Shown: piece after piece, positions 47,829-57,398 of the stretch | Layout: each line of letters begins with the position of its first letter | Position numbering within the stretch: position 1 is the stretch's first letter | Notes under the pieces: generated by a model | Seen by the model: only the letters and a program-made list of their open reading frames with translations | What the model was told of the DNA's origin: nothing | Databases searched by the model: none | Made by a program: the position numbers and the translations under genes | DNA from: Spirometra erinaceieuropaei | Taxonomy: Eukaryota > Platyhelminthes > Cestoda > Diphyllobothriidea > Diphyllobothriidae | Assembly: GCA_902702965.1 (NCBI GenBank) | Contig: CACRXP010000308.1 | Coordinates: forward strand, 314,179-378,178 | DNA: 64,000 nucleotides | Reading direction: 5' to 3'

Positions 47829-49480
47829 ATAGTATCAGTATCAGTATCAGTATATTTCAGGGAAAGTAGGTGTGTACCTTTGAAATCCCTATTGGTTACA
47901 TGCAGAGGATATATATGGAGGAAATGGAAAGGAAGTAACATGAAAGAAATGCGAGGGGAATAGCAAAAACTGTACAGATGAACACAGAATGTCACGCTTT
48001 AACAGAGTTTAGAGGCACATTAACTTGCTTTGTTGGTCAAAATACAGCGGACAGTTGAGGCACACTTAAGACACGGGAAAAGAAGTAAAATTGTTTAGTC
48101 TACAGGCAACGTGGTGAATGCGAACAGCGGTGTGCGACGTGGCCCATGCTTAATAAATGACATAAACATATATTACTTAAATGTTGGTAGTAGCATCGTT
48201 ATAACACTAAATTGCCCGCGTTGGCTGTCAAGGTGGCCGTAGTCCGGCGTTATTGTTGTGCGCGCTACAATGCTGATCTAGTCTCCATTTAAAAGTATCT
48301 ACCGAGCCTGACATAACAACATCCTCAGGCAAGGCATTTCAAGCTGCAACCACTCTGTTTGAGAAGAAGAACTTTCGTGTGTCTAGCCGGGCGCCAGCCA
48401 CACGCAGTTTGAGTGGATGGCCTCTCAGGTTAGTCGTAGTCGCCAACTCGAAGAATTCTCCAAACGCGAGGCAGCAGCCCTGATTGCGCACGATGCGGAA
48501 AGCTTGTATCAGGTCCCCACGTAGCTGTCTGTAACTCAAAGGAAAGAGGTCAAGATTAGCTAATCGCGTTTCGTAGGGTAGTGACCACTGCCCAGATACA
48601 AGTTTCGTTGCTCGCCGTTGAACTTTTTCGAGTATGCCCAAGTCTTTAGCGGTCCAGGGTCGCCATGCTTGGATAGCAAACTCCAGATGCGGTCGCACAA
48701 AAGTTTGAAAGACCTTGGCGAAGCAGTCTTCATCAAAGGAGGAGAACGCCCGTTTGACAAGGTATAGCATGGACATCGCCGACTTGGCCACCTTTGAACA
48801 TTGCAGCGAAGGCTTAAGCGACGTTGTGATCCATACACCCAAGTCCTTCTGGGCGTCGACTTCTTGCAGTGGTTTGCCAGTCAGACGGTAGACCGTGTGG
48901 TTAGGAGAACTGCTTCTGCCGACGCGTAGGAAAGTACACTTGTTTACGTTGAACGGTAGAAGCCAGTCTTTCGACCATTGCTCGAGGTAGTCCAGACATG
49001 TCTGCAGTCGCGCCTCGTCAACTTCGCTTCGTATGGTACTCCAAATCTTTATGTCATCGGCAAACATTGCAACATCGCAATTCAGTTCGTTTGCGCAGTC
49101 ATTGACGTATACGAGGAACAGCGTAGGGCCAAGAACGGAGCCTTGGGGAACACCACTCTTAACGGCAACCTCGGCAGATTGTTGGTCACCGACGTGGACG
49201 GTTTGAGAGCGGCCGATTAAAAAGCTCCGAATCCACATCAGAAGCTTACCCCGCACTCCTGCACGGCTAAGTTTGTATAGAAGGCGGTGGTGAGGCACAC
49301 TATCGAAGGCCTTTTTAAAGTCGATATAAATGGCATGCACCATATCTCCTCTATCAACAGCCCTAGTCCAGTGTTCCAGACAGTAGAGCAGGTTTGTCAC
49401 ACAGGATCTGCCTTTTCGGAATCCATGCTGAGAATCGGAAAGCAAATGGTTTTGTTCAAGGAACTGCACCATATATTCAC
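47829..49480 (-). mobile_element. CR1/Jockey-like LINE, best-preserved 3' copy
   Basis: The 3' terminus on the plus strand is (AGTATC)n followed by TATTTCAGGGAAAG, identical in build to 1321. The minus frame 49472-48339 stays open for 377 codons. The element is 5'-truncated inside the RT near 49480. The 3' UTR (about 48260-47829) is nearly the same as in the 1.3 kb copy, so the two are recent relatives. Confidence 0.9.
48339..49472 (-). pseudogene. LINE reverse transcriptase, C-terminal two thirds, 377 codons open
   Basis: RT of the CR1/Jockey type. Motifs: QHGFRKGRSCVTNLLY, YIDFKKAFDSVPHHRLLYKL, SGVPQGSVLGPTLFLVYVND, and the catalytic VAMFADDIKIW. Next come the thumb segment (WLLPFNVNKCTFLRVG) and the C-terminal domain with FVRPHLEFAIQAWRPW and LFPLSYRQLRGDLIQAF. 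The fingers and the endonuclease are missing through 5' truncation. It ends at a TGA where the 18.6 kb relative has a Trp codon, and the frame continues coherently afterwards (NALPEDVVMS), so the stop is a nonsense change or a subfamily-specific terminus. Confidence 0.9.
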
Positions 49481-49759
49481 ATAATTTCCTAATCTAAAAA
49501 TTATCTCCGCATGCGTCAAACGGAAACGTTCATATAACAAAGCATATCAAAGGTGGCTACTTTGTAAACCGAACTTGTCATTTAAAGTTCATAAAAATCA
49601 GGTGGAGTCGAGAATGTAAAAACGCGTTATTATCATGTATCAAGAAGCCATGTGCTTTTCTTAAATACCATTTAGTAAAACTATAACGGTTTATATTGTT
49701 AAACACAGTTGTAAGCTTGATCGTCTTACTGTGTTTTAGTACACCTAAAATTAGTGGGC

Positions 49760-50312
49760 GTATACACGTCGGCAACTCATGCAGCCCAAGGACCCGATTC
49801 CCACAGATCAGAAATCGGGAGTCATTTACCGGATAGACTGCAATTACGGTCAGGCCAGTTATGTTGGTGAAACCGGCAAACAGGTCCGCACGAGAATGCA
49901 CGAGCATAAATTGGCCGTGAGACGGAACGACAAACTCTCCTTGGTAGCCGCCCACGCCTCCTCGCCAGGGCACGCCTTTGACTTCGAGAGCGTGAGAATA
50001 CTGGGGCAGTCAGACAACCGAGTTGCTCGCCTGCTGCAGGAAGCGTGGCACTCAACTGAGGACACGATCAATCGACATATCGATCTGCCACTCGCTTATC
50101 AAGCACTGCGTGAACAAATCAGCAGCGCAGCTGGAGGTCATTCCCGGCAGAGATGAGCTAAATATGCGATGAGTTGTACAGTATTTTCATTCCTTGACGA
50201 TGGGCTCGCGTGAGAGTTCGAAACGTCGGACAAATAAACCACTGGTCCCAGCAATCGCCTTCCCGTCTTCTTCTATGCAATTACCTGGGCCGCGCGTATT
50301 CTCTATCATTCG

Positions 50313-50314
<2 letters not shown>
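49760..50314 (+). mobile_element. Penelope-like element A: GIY-YIG endonuclease 3' end
   Basis: Frame 49779-50156 (125 codons) carries a complete GIY-YIG domain: SGVIYRID (GIY-like), ASYVGETGK (YIG-like), VRTRMHEHK with the catalytic-type Arg, then RNDKLSLVAAH, GHAFDFE and EAWHSTEDTINRH, ending at TGA. It would cut target DNA to prime reverse transcription of the element. All core positions look intact, but the RT upstream is missing (5' truncation near 49760). A hammerhead-like hairpin and an AATAAA follow, and the copy ends in the (AT)n tract. Confidence 0.85.
50189..50240 (+). ncRNA. Hammerhead-like hairpin plus AATAAA in PLE A tail
   Basis: TTGACGA (50194-50200), GGGCTC, loop GCGT, GAGAGTTC, GAAAC (50220-50224), GTC (50225-50227). 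TCC before and GGA after could form a 3-bp helix I. AATAAA (50233-50238) lies six bases after the GTC. The first box has T for C, and one extra base precedes helix II. It lies about 35 bp after the stop codon of the GIY-YIG frame. Confidence 0.4.

Positions 50315-50380
<66 letters not shown>
50315..50380. repeat. (AT)n microsatellite between two PLE ends
   Basis: About 33 uninterrupted AT units. It ends PLE A on its left and begins the left arm of the palindrome on its right. Confidence 0.95.
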
Positions 50381-50382
<2 letters not shown>

Positions 50383-50531
50383 AAGAGGAGGATGAGGCGA
50401 TCTCTGGGGAAGAAGGTTTATTCATCTGACGTTTCGTGTTCATACTCCGAAGATTTGCTCGAGTATGAACACGAAACGTCAGATGAATAAACCTTCTTCC
50501 CCAGAGATCGCCTCATCCTCCTCTTCCATAT
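50377..50531. repeat. Perfect palindrome: 71-bp arms, 13-bp spacer, made of PLE tails
   Basis: Bases 50377-50447 are the exact reverse complement of 50461-50531, with CGAAGATTTGCTC between. The right arm contains ACGAAACGTCAGATGAATAAACC and ATCGCC, which align with the tail of PLE A (TCGAAACGTCGGACAAATAAACC, ATCGCC). The arms are therefore two head-to-head copies of a PLE tail of another subfamily. Such a palindrome could extrude as a cruciform. An assembly artefact is possible, but the flanks differ on both sides. Confidence 0.9.
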
Positions 50532-51230
50532 TAACACCTGGGGTCAGCATTTTTGCCTATATCCATATATATATACATTCGAAGTCGAATGTGTGCTTTG
50601 GGAAAGGAAGTTTAAAATTTTCGACGCCGGTTCCCCGAGTCGTCGTCAGGCACAGACGGAAAGCACATGCGCCAACACAGCTTACAGCTTAAATGCACGT
50701 AAAAAATCGACAATCGTTTGACGCTCACGCCAGTAAGCGGCCGTCGTGTGTGTCAGTCCGTTCTGATGGGTCCTCGCCTTTTCCATCTCTCCTTGAGATT
50801 TCTGTACGCGGCATCCAACTCGATGTGCCGGTTGATGCATGTTTCGTCTGAGTGCATGGCCTCAAGGAACTCTCGGTCGTTCTTTGAGGGGCACACAGCG
50901 ACAATGCGAGTTTTCTCCCAATCAATTGTGTGCCCGTTGTCCAGGATGTGCATGGCCACTTGAGACAGATGGTTTCGCCTCTTCACTGCCAACTGGTGTA
51001 CGTAGATGCGTGTAGATACGCATTTTCCAGTCTGGCCACAATAGACGGCATCACACGCTTCACAAGATTGCGTGCTACATTTTGCAACTTTTCCTTGACA
51101 CACACGTGCAGAAATGGTTTTCCGCAAAAAAAGACAACTTAAATAGCATGCATTTTTGACATTGACTTTCGATGGTCTTGCACGTTCCAATATGATTTCA
51201 TTCAGTTCTTTGATAGAAAATCGCGTCATC
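50532..51230 (-). mobile_element. Penelope-like element C: GIY-YIG endonuclease 3' end
   Basis: Minus frame 51229-50753 (158 codons): ISARVCQGK, CDAVYCGQTGK (YIG-like half), CVSTRIYVHQLAVKRR with the Arg kept, NHLSQVAMH, GHTIDWEKTRIV, FLEAMHSDETCINRHIELD. The first GIY half is degraded. It is the same subfamily as 34.3 kb. The tail (50652-50608) has a hammerhead-like hairpin and ends in a short TA tract at about 50562-50575 facing the tail of the palindrome copy, so the two PLE ends meet tail-to-tail. The RT is absent. Confidence 0.85.
50608..50652 (-). ncRNA. Hammerhead-like hairpin in PLE C tail (best first box)
   Basis: Minus strand: CTGACGA (50649-50643) matches the CUGANGA box exactly. 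It is followed by a hairpin (GACTCGG / CCGGCGTC, one bulge, GGAA loop) and GAAAATTTT. The palindromic AATT could act as helix III of a dimeric ribozyme. GTGCTTT upstream and AAAGCAC downstream could pair as a distal helix I. One extra C lies between the box and helix II. Confidence 0.4.
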
Positions 51231-51985
51231 GTTAGATTTTATGCCAAAAGAAGGAGCACAATTAGATTTTGAAAATTTTTTATTAAAAGATTTTTCAAGA
51301 CCCTGTAATGCCAATAAATAGAGAATAGTATATCTGTGCTTATAGCTCCTTCTCTTGAAATGTACAACATGGTCCGCATTTATTGCAACATTTTGCGGAT
51401 CATTTATGGTATCCTCTTACAGGCATAGTGATTTTCTTATCGGGGAGCACATGCGCCTTGTAGACTGAAAGCACTAAGCGATAATTCAACGAATGTTCAA
51501 GCTGCAAATTATTCCGGAATTAGGAACTATTTAAAACCCAATAATACTCTTTTTTGATTATGAAAGTACAAACAGTGTAATTCGCTATCATACGATTGAA
51601 AGAACGCAAATTTTTGTACGGGGTTTCTATAAATTATGTTTGAACTTTCAAGAACATTGAGAAGAGTTGTAACAGTGCATGCTACTTAATTAGTCCATTT
51701 TACCTGAGTACGGTTTCTACAGAAAATTGAAATGTAAAGAACTTAAAAGCTGACATCCAGCCAAGTTGGAAATATGTTAGCAATATGACCCATGGTAATT
51801 AATGTTTCAAACCCACCTTGGTATGCCTTCCTAATCAAAAAATGTCATAATTTAAGCCATTACTTTATGTGATCGGTCATTCACTGAAAAAATTTTATTA
51901 GAGAACGTTTTTTTGTTCAAAAATATTATTACTCAAAGGCTTTGCTTCTGAAAAAGCATTAATTTTTGTGATGAGGTCTTATTTT
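51231..51985. other. AT-rich stretch without recognisable gene
   Basis: No supported feature on either strand. It probably includes remains of the 5' side of the PLE C insertion, but I cannot read any RT motif. Confidence 0.4.
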
Positions 51986-51999
51986 TAGATAGGCTTCCG

Positions 52000-52470
52000 A
52001 AGTCGGCCAAGGTGGTCATATGTGGAAAGAACTTTTCAAGAGAACACATTACGTAGACACCACCTTCCAAGAACTGTCGTCGCCTGATGGGTTGGATGGC
52101 CATCAAATGGAGAGAGCAACGGGTCTGACGTTCATCAGCGGTGACATCGACATCGTTAAGGATCCTTCGGTTGCAACGGCATTCATAAACGTCAAATGCA
52201 CTCCGTAGTGTAGCAGGGTAATGCAACTCTCCACTGCTCAATAAAAATAATATTCCACTTCAGCTTACGCCAATGACGTAATATTATAGTCCACATCCGG
52301 CCCCCCTGCCTGCGGCCTTCAAAGCATTTGTTTCCCGTCGACAGCCAGGAACTAAATCCTATCGAATATGTTTTTGCACTAATTTAAAGAATCTGCTCCA
52401 GGACCAATTGTAGATCAGAGCTGAGCTATGTGAAATTTATCAAAAGGTGTCGAGAATAAAAGGACTGGTG
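52000..52470 (+). pseudogene. Tc1/mariner-type transposase relic
   Basis: One plus frame around 52325-52375 reads SQELNPIEYVFAL, close to the SPDLNPIE.VW signature at the third catalytic region of Tc1/mariner DDE transposases. Upstream, 52020-52208 is open and reads MWKELFKRTHYVD...TGLTFISGDID, resembling the VW......G.L.FI.G stretch before the second Asp. The QQDNAPCH part with that Asp is not readable, so a deletion or frame change lies between. Terminal inverted repeats were not found. Confidence 0.45.
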
Positions 52471-53835
52471 CTAAAATCCCAGCTGTCCCGTATGTCTCAA
52501 AATATAAGGAGCACAATTGACAAAATATATGTCGCTCGAAAACGAACAATTCGAGGCAATGTTTTTCTCTGCCGGGCTGTGTAGACCACGTCTAGTTTTC
52601 TAAACGAACGGCAAGGTTTGTAAAAGGATTGACGCAGTGGCACACCAAAGGCTTCATCCCCAAACGCATGGTACAACCAGTCGATATCGAGTCGATATCA
52701 AATTTTTGACGCAGATACATAAAATGTACGGCGATTGCGTGCTGTAAGTCGATATCTAATTGACGTCGATTGTTTACGACAAATGAACACCAACATATAT
52801 GACACATGCGGCCTTCGCTTCCGTATTTTTTACATCGTTCTGTTCAAAGACTAATAATCTGAATTCATCCAGCTTGTTGAGGAGACTCTGACAGTGAGTG
52901 TAATAGATTTCTAGACAGTGGCCGCTGGTGCGATCAGCCTCAGGAGTTGGCACCTTTGCATCGGTTAGGCTGTCAGAATGACGGCCTTCGCCCAGAGAAA
53001 TGTCCTTTTGACCCGAATTATTTGTCCGTTCTTGATTTCTAGGTGTGTTTCGCCGCTGCTCCTCCGCATTCCCAGCTCCGTCATCGGCTCTCTCATTTTA
53101 ATTCACTCTTCTGCCTCGTAATCTGGTTGAGATAAAACATCAGGATGCTGACCCCACAGAGATTATTTTCCCTGTAACAGGAGCTGAGCCTGTACTTCAT
53201 CCTCCGAAATGACTTAGGGGTCGAGGACTGGAAGCGGAACCGGATGGTGACTGAGTCATCCCTAGTCAAATTGTTTTAAGAACATTAAAAGACTCATCGT
53301 CTCTTAACAGAGCTTTCGCATACCCTTGAAGAAGGTCTAAGTCGTGCATCACTCTCTCCTTTGGAATTGTTGCGGTCGATTGGGCTACTCCTTTTATAAC
53401 TACATTTTGTTGACGACTGAATCCATTGCTCGTTGTTGTCACACATCTTTTGACTGATTGAGCGTTCTTCTCTCATTTACTTGTTTCACTGGCTTCGGAT
53501 GAACTAGATATTGGGCTAACGGAACTGGGATCCGTGTACGATTCATTTATCTACGTGTTGATAATCCCTTCTTCCGCGTTTCCTAGGTGCTCGTCACTCA
53601 AATTCTTAAGAAGCCTCCTCTTGAATATTCGGTCCACAAGGTGTTCCGATTTTAATTTTTTTTTCAGTCTTCTTTATGGCACGATGGAGAAGTCTCAGTC
53701 AGAAGACCAAAACAATAAACAAGAATACTATGGTGGCTACGCAGACGTAGTCGTTACAATCATCACTAGAACAACCAACATAACAGGTTTTGATATCTAG
53801 CCTAAATAAATTGTTTTTGACAGTCATGAAGTTAT
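52471..53835. other. Unclassified segment with balanced composition (about 52.85-53.83 kb)
   Basis: The part from 52850 to 53830 is less AT-rich than its flanks. The minus frame 53476-53294 is Ser/Arg-rich (SSTKCSYKRSSPIDRNNSKG). The plus strand has a strong acceptor-like TTTTTTTTTCAG at about 53658-53669 before an open frame (MEKSQSEDQNNKQEYYGGY) that ends at 53800. Neither product is recognised. It may be part of the element whose tail lies at 53837-53873. Confidence 0.25.
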
Positions 53836-53836
53836 T

Positions 53837-53873
53837 GACGTTTCGTCCTAACGAACTTAAGGCAATCAAGGTG
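53837..53873 (-). ncRNA. Degraded hammerhead-like hairpin
   Basis: Minus strand: TTGATTG, hairpin CCTTAAG..TTAGG, AC, GAAACGTC. The helix III/cleavage box GAAACGTC is perfect, the first box is altered. No AATAAA follows (AATAAC instead). Confidence 0.25.
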
Positions 53874-54970
53874 GCAGTAAAGGAATTAAATGTTAAAGAT
53901 TAGCTGGCAAATATGTACAAAATTACGCATATTACATAGATTGAAACTTAGTGCTTCGAGATCGTCAATCCCAGAAAAACGTTAGGCTATTGCTTGTTCT
54001 ACCTCATATCAGGACCAAATATGTTTAATGCTTAAGCTGTGTCCTTATCCATTACCATTGACGACATATCGACTGTTGTAGCGCTTGAATGTTTTTATTC
54101 CAAATGGTTGCAGTTTATTGAGTCTTCACTGCAGTGAGGCGTAATTAAATGTCAAAAAGTAATGCTGACGTCCAATAAATCAATGTAGCATTCATTTTTT
54201 CGTTCTTCTGCCATCGAAAGGCATAATACATTGACATTAGCTTTTTAATTGACCCTGACTACTTCTTTTCGGAGTAGAAGTTGCAAATGGAAAGAGATCA
54301 ATAACGTTTAAAAAATCTGCAAGATGATGCTTCACTCCATATGTACCTCTCAAGATTGAGTGATTTTAACAGCCTAAATCTACCTGCTCCAGAATGGTGG
54401 ACGCACTTGTTAATCGTCATACTTTGACTTGGCCCTTTACAATGTGAAGCGTTTGAGCTTCAGCGAAAATCGATTTCAATGCTGGGAATGTGTAAAGTTC
54501 GCGTTGAGCTTATGAGTACTGGTTCGGTATTTTAACATTACGTAATAAATATATCTAAGTGTTAGTCACCACAGATTACGTTTTCAGCTTAGCTGCAAAT
54601 AGTTGTGTACTACAATACGGCGTAATAGACGTATAACTTCATTAAATCTACTGGTAAGATCTGTTATCATATAACTAGAGCTTCAATGTAGGACTGCAAA
54701 GACAAATTATTCAGCAATTATAAGGTGTGGTTTAGTACCCCCATGCAGTCCACTACACCGTGCATTTCAGTTAGCGGTAGAATGCAATATGAACCAAAGT
54801 AAAAGTCATCGTTGCGTCCATTGTCAACGGCTCGGCATATATTCCACATAAAGAGGCATGAGTGGAAATATTTTTGAAAGCTTTATTTCTTTGTTATATT
54901 GGGCATTTGGAAAGAATATTGTAATATTTATTTAACGGACAGTTCAAACACGAATTAAAAAACACACTAA
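53874..54970. other. AT-rich stretch without recognisable gene
   Basis: Nothing supported on either strand. Confidence 0.45.
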
Positions 54971-54973
54971 ACC

Positions 54974-55219
54974 TCAAATTTCACAAAAGACATCAGTGGA
55001 TGCTGCGAAGATTTGCATCAGGATCTTATTAAAATTTTCCAAAAGAAGTTCCTTTAATCCATGAAAGAGCACTTCGCTCGTAAGATATACGTTAGGTTTT
55101 TGCAAATTATTTAGTAGGAATTGTGATAGTCGAACCCTGTCCGGTTCATTTGTGTGAATCTTCCAGTAGCTTATGTCTACAATTATGGTGTAGGATGTGT
55201 TGATAACCGTCAGATACAT
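54974..55219 (-). pseudogene. Unrecognised protein family, block B/C, copy 4
   Basis: An 81-codon minus frame ending in a stop at 54974. RVRLSQFLLNNLQ...SEVLFHGLKELLLENF lines up with RVNSYFSDVIES...NEALFIDDVVESLQENL at 24.5 kb with one small gap. The match is by eye and weaker than that between 24.4 and 57.2 kb. Product unknown. Confidence 0.3.
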
Positions 55220-56090
55220 GTGTCCATAAGCAGCTAAAAACTTAAATCGGGAGGTACGTACAGTGATGCATAAAAACTTGAAGAAAGGATAATCAAAATC
55301 CGTGAATTATCAGGAACATTTAAATTATACTTTTGACGTATTCCTTGTCAATAGTGGAATGGCAAGCTCCATTCCGTTACACCTATTTCTCAATACGCAA
55401 AATGTTCTACGACGTCAATGTGTTTACGTGGCTTTCGATGCTCTGGTAGGCTTAATGAAACTAATTACATTGATTTCCAAGAATATTATTTCTTATACCC
55501 ATTTGGTAAATATTTGTCTGAAAAAATAGTATCCTTTTGTTAAAAAAACCCTTGTATCATGTGGTTCCTTTATGACTGCAAATGCTCAAAGATACAAATT
55601 CACCTAAGAATTTCATTAACTACTGAAGATAAGGCAGCCAAAATGGCTCACTTCGATTATAAAATGTTATCTGTCTTATTAGGCGTCTTATTCAAAGCGC
55701 ATTGCAATATAAATTTTCCTTGAGTGAATAGTATGCAGCTTCTAGACCGGAAACTCTGGATGCGAATGTAAAAAAGGTCGGGTTTATGAAAAAAACTTAA
55801 AAAGTGCATACGGTCAGGGGCCAAGCAGAAACTTTAAAGATTCCGTTGTGAGACTCTTGATGAATAAAATATGCGATAGTTTTCTGCACGTTTTTAAGTG
55901 TACATATAATGTGTTGTCACGTCCATTTTTTCGTCCAAAAGATTTTGCCTTTGACAGGCCATTCGCCCGTCTCTTAAAAGGATATACAGTAACATGGTTT
56001 TCTTATTCGTATCGGACTCTGCTACACATATCAGAGAAGAATGCGCCCTGTTAAACTATGGAACAAGACTGTCAATGTCGGCGGTACGAT
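55220..56090. other. AT-rich stretch without a supported gene
   Basis: A 75-codon plus frame (55302-55529) is open, but I cannot connect it to any family. Confidence 0.4.
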
Positions 56091-56094
56091 TGGT

Positions 56095-56480
56095 CTGTCA
56101 AAGAATGAGGTTAAAAAGCCAACGGTATAAATCAAGGTCATTTATGGTAGGAAGATACTGAATTGGTAGGGCGTGCCGTGAAAACATTTGCGCGAAACAA
56201 TCCAAACGTTGAACCCACCTCTCCGACGAATTGGAGCTTGTAATGTTTTCTGTTACAGAGATACTCGATATCTCATGTGCATCGCGCAAAGAGTTCTTTC
56301 GGAGTATGTCATTACCGACAACCACAAGGTAGACGGGAATGGCCATTGGTGGCTTATTAGCCGTCGTCAACCAGTGAAACCCAATCCCTAAGTTTGGTAC
56401 ATCCCACACTCTAAATCGCGACCTAGTAATTAAAAGTCCACGCCTCTAACCTCTGTGCCACGAGCCGGTGCCCTGTCGGA
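56095..56480 (-). repeat. tRNA-derived SINE, longer copy
   Basis: The minus strand starts with a tRNA-like part (GGCTCGTGGCACAGAGG, GGCGTGGACTTTTAATTACTAGGTCGCG) homologous to 21.16-21.26 kb. It is followed by GGGATTGGGTTTCACTGG and GACGGCTAATAAGCCACC. The T-arm box is mutated. The open frames on both strands across it (67 and 103 codons) are explained by the repeat. The 3' end is uncertain. Confidence 0.5.
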
Positions 56481-57030
56481 GTTTTCACAGTCATGCTTGT
56501 CCGGTGGTTTGTTCTGCAAATAAAGATTCACAGATAGATAACTGTTTTTACCACGTGATAAAGCATTCAATAAAAGTGTTACCCATCCGTCAGTGGCAAT
56601 ATTCCAGATAGTCTCTATCAACTCAATTGGGGATTTTGCGATAAGTGAATACTAAAAACGTAACAGCAATTTTAACATTACTACAAGCGGGTTTTCTACG
56701 ACGAGGTAGAACGAATTTATTACATACGAGATTAAACGTATTGATGACACTATCGGAAGGATTTTCATTTTGGGTATTGTCGTGTCAAGGGTTTTTATGC
56801 TCAAAACTCCCAGTCATCTCTTCCTCAATATAATTAATCCGGCGTTTGTACTAAATTCATTTCTCTCAGCTAAAATACGTTTCAGAATTTATGTTAGAAT
56901 TTTCAGGAAGAGCATTTGTGTTTCTAGTATCTGCTGTTTACGCTTAGTGTGGTGAGTTCGTAAAAACGGTAACCAAAATTGGCATAAAGCTCGGTCCATT
57001 GGAGAAACCAGCTGCCATTTAAGCATTTCA
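56481..57030. other. Intergenic, nothing recognised
   Basis: Short frames of 61-63 codons only, with no motif. Confidence 0.4.
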
Positions 57031-57035
57031 TTTAG

Positions 57036-57398
57036 TTAACGGTCAAGATTACATGCATTGCATGGAACAGCAAAATTAAATTGTGTAATAACTTCTACCA
57101 TCTTCAACACAGATATTTTCACACTCGAAAACCCAACGAGGCATTTGTGTTGCACATATCTGGCTTCCACAATATCATTCAGAAAATGGCATTCGATTTG
57201 CGATTTGCTCCGTTCAAAATCTGCACTTATCCACAAAGGGATGCTCTTCGATAGTGGAAACATTATCTTCATATGAACTTGGTTCTGAAGTAAATGTTCA
57301 ACAACATCATCGATGAATAATATGCCATCTGTCCGGGGGCACTTTGATAGCGCACTAAAAATCGAAATAAATGCTAAACACTTTCGGGAAATGGGCAT
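57036..57398 (-). pseudogene. Unrecognised protein family, block C, copy 2
   Basis: A 120-codon minus frame. GILFIDDVVEHLLQN and ISADFERSKSQIECHFLNDIVEARYVQ repeat the 24.35-24.55 kb copy with conservative changes, and DNA similarity is visible too (for example ATATCTGGCTTC on the plus strand in both, 24363 and 57158). Conserved reading frame in two distant copies means both were under protein-level constraint, or are recent copies of one that was. The function is unknown. Confidence 0.45.

Noticed and set aside
50448..50483. Full hammerhead in the palindrome centre (CCGAAGA...GAAACGTC)
   Set aside because: The bases that would form helix II pair instead with the left arm, and no proper helix II can be drawn; kept only as a tail remnant.
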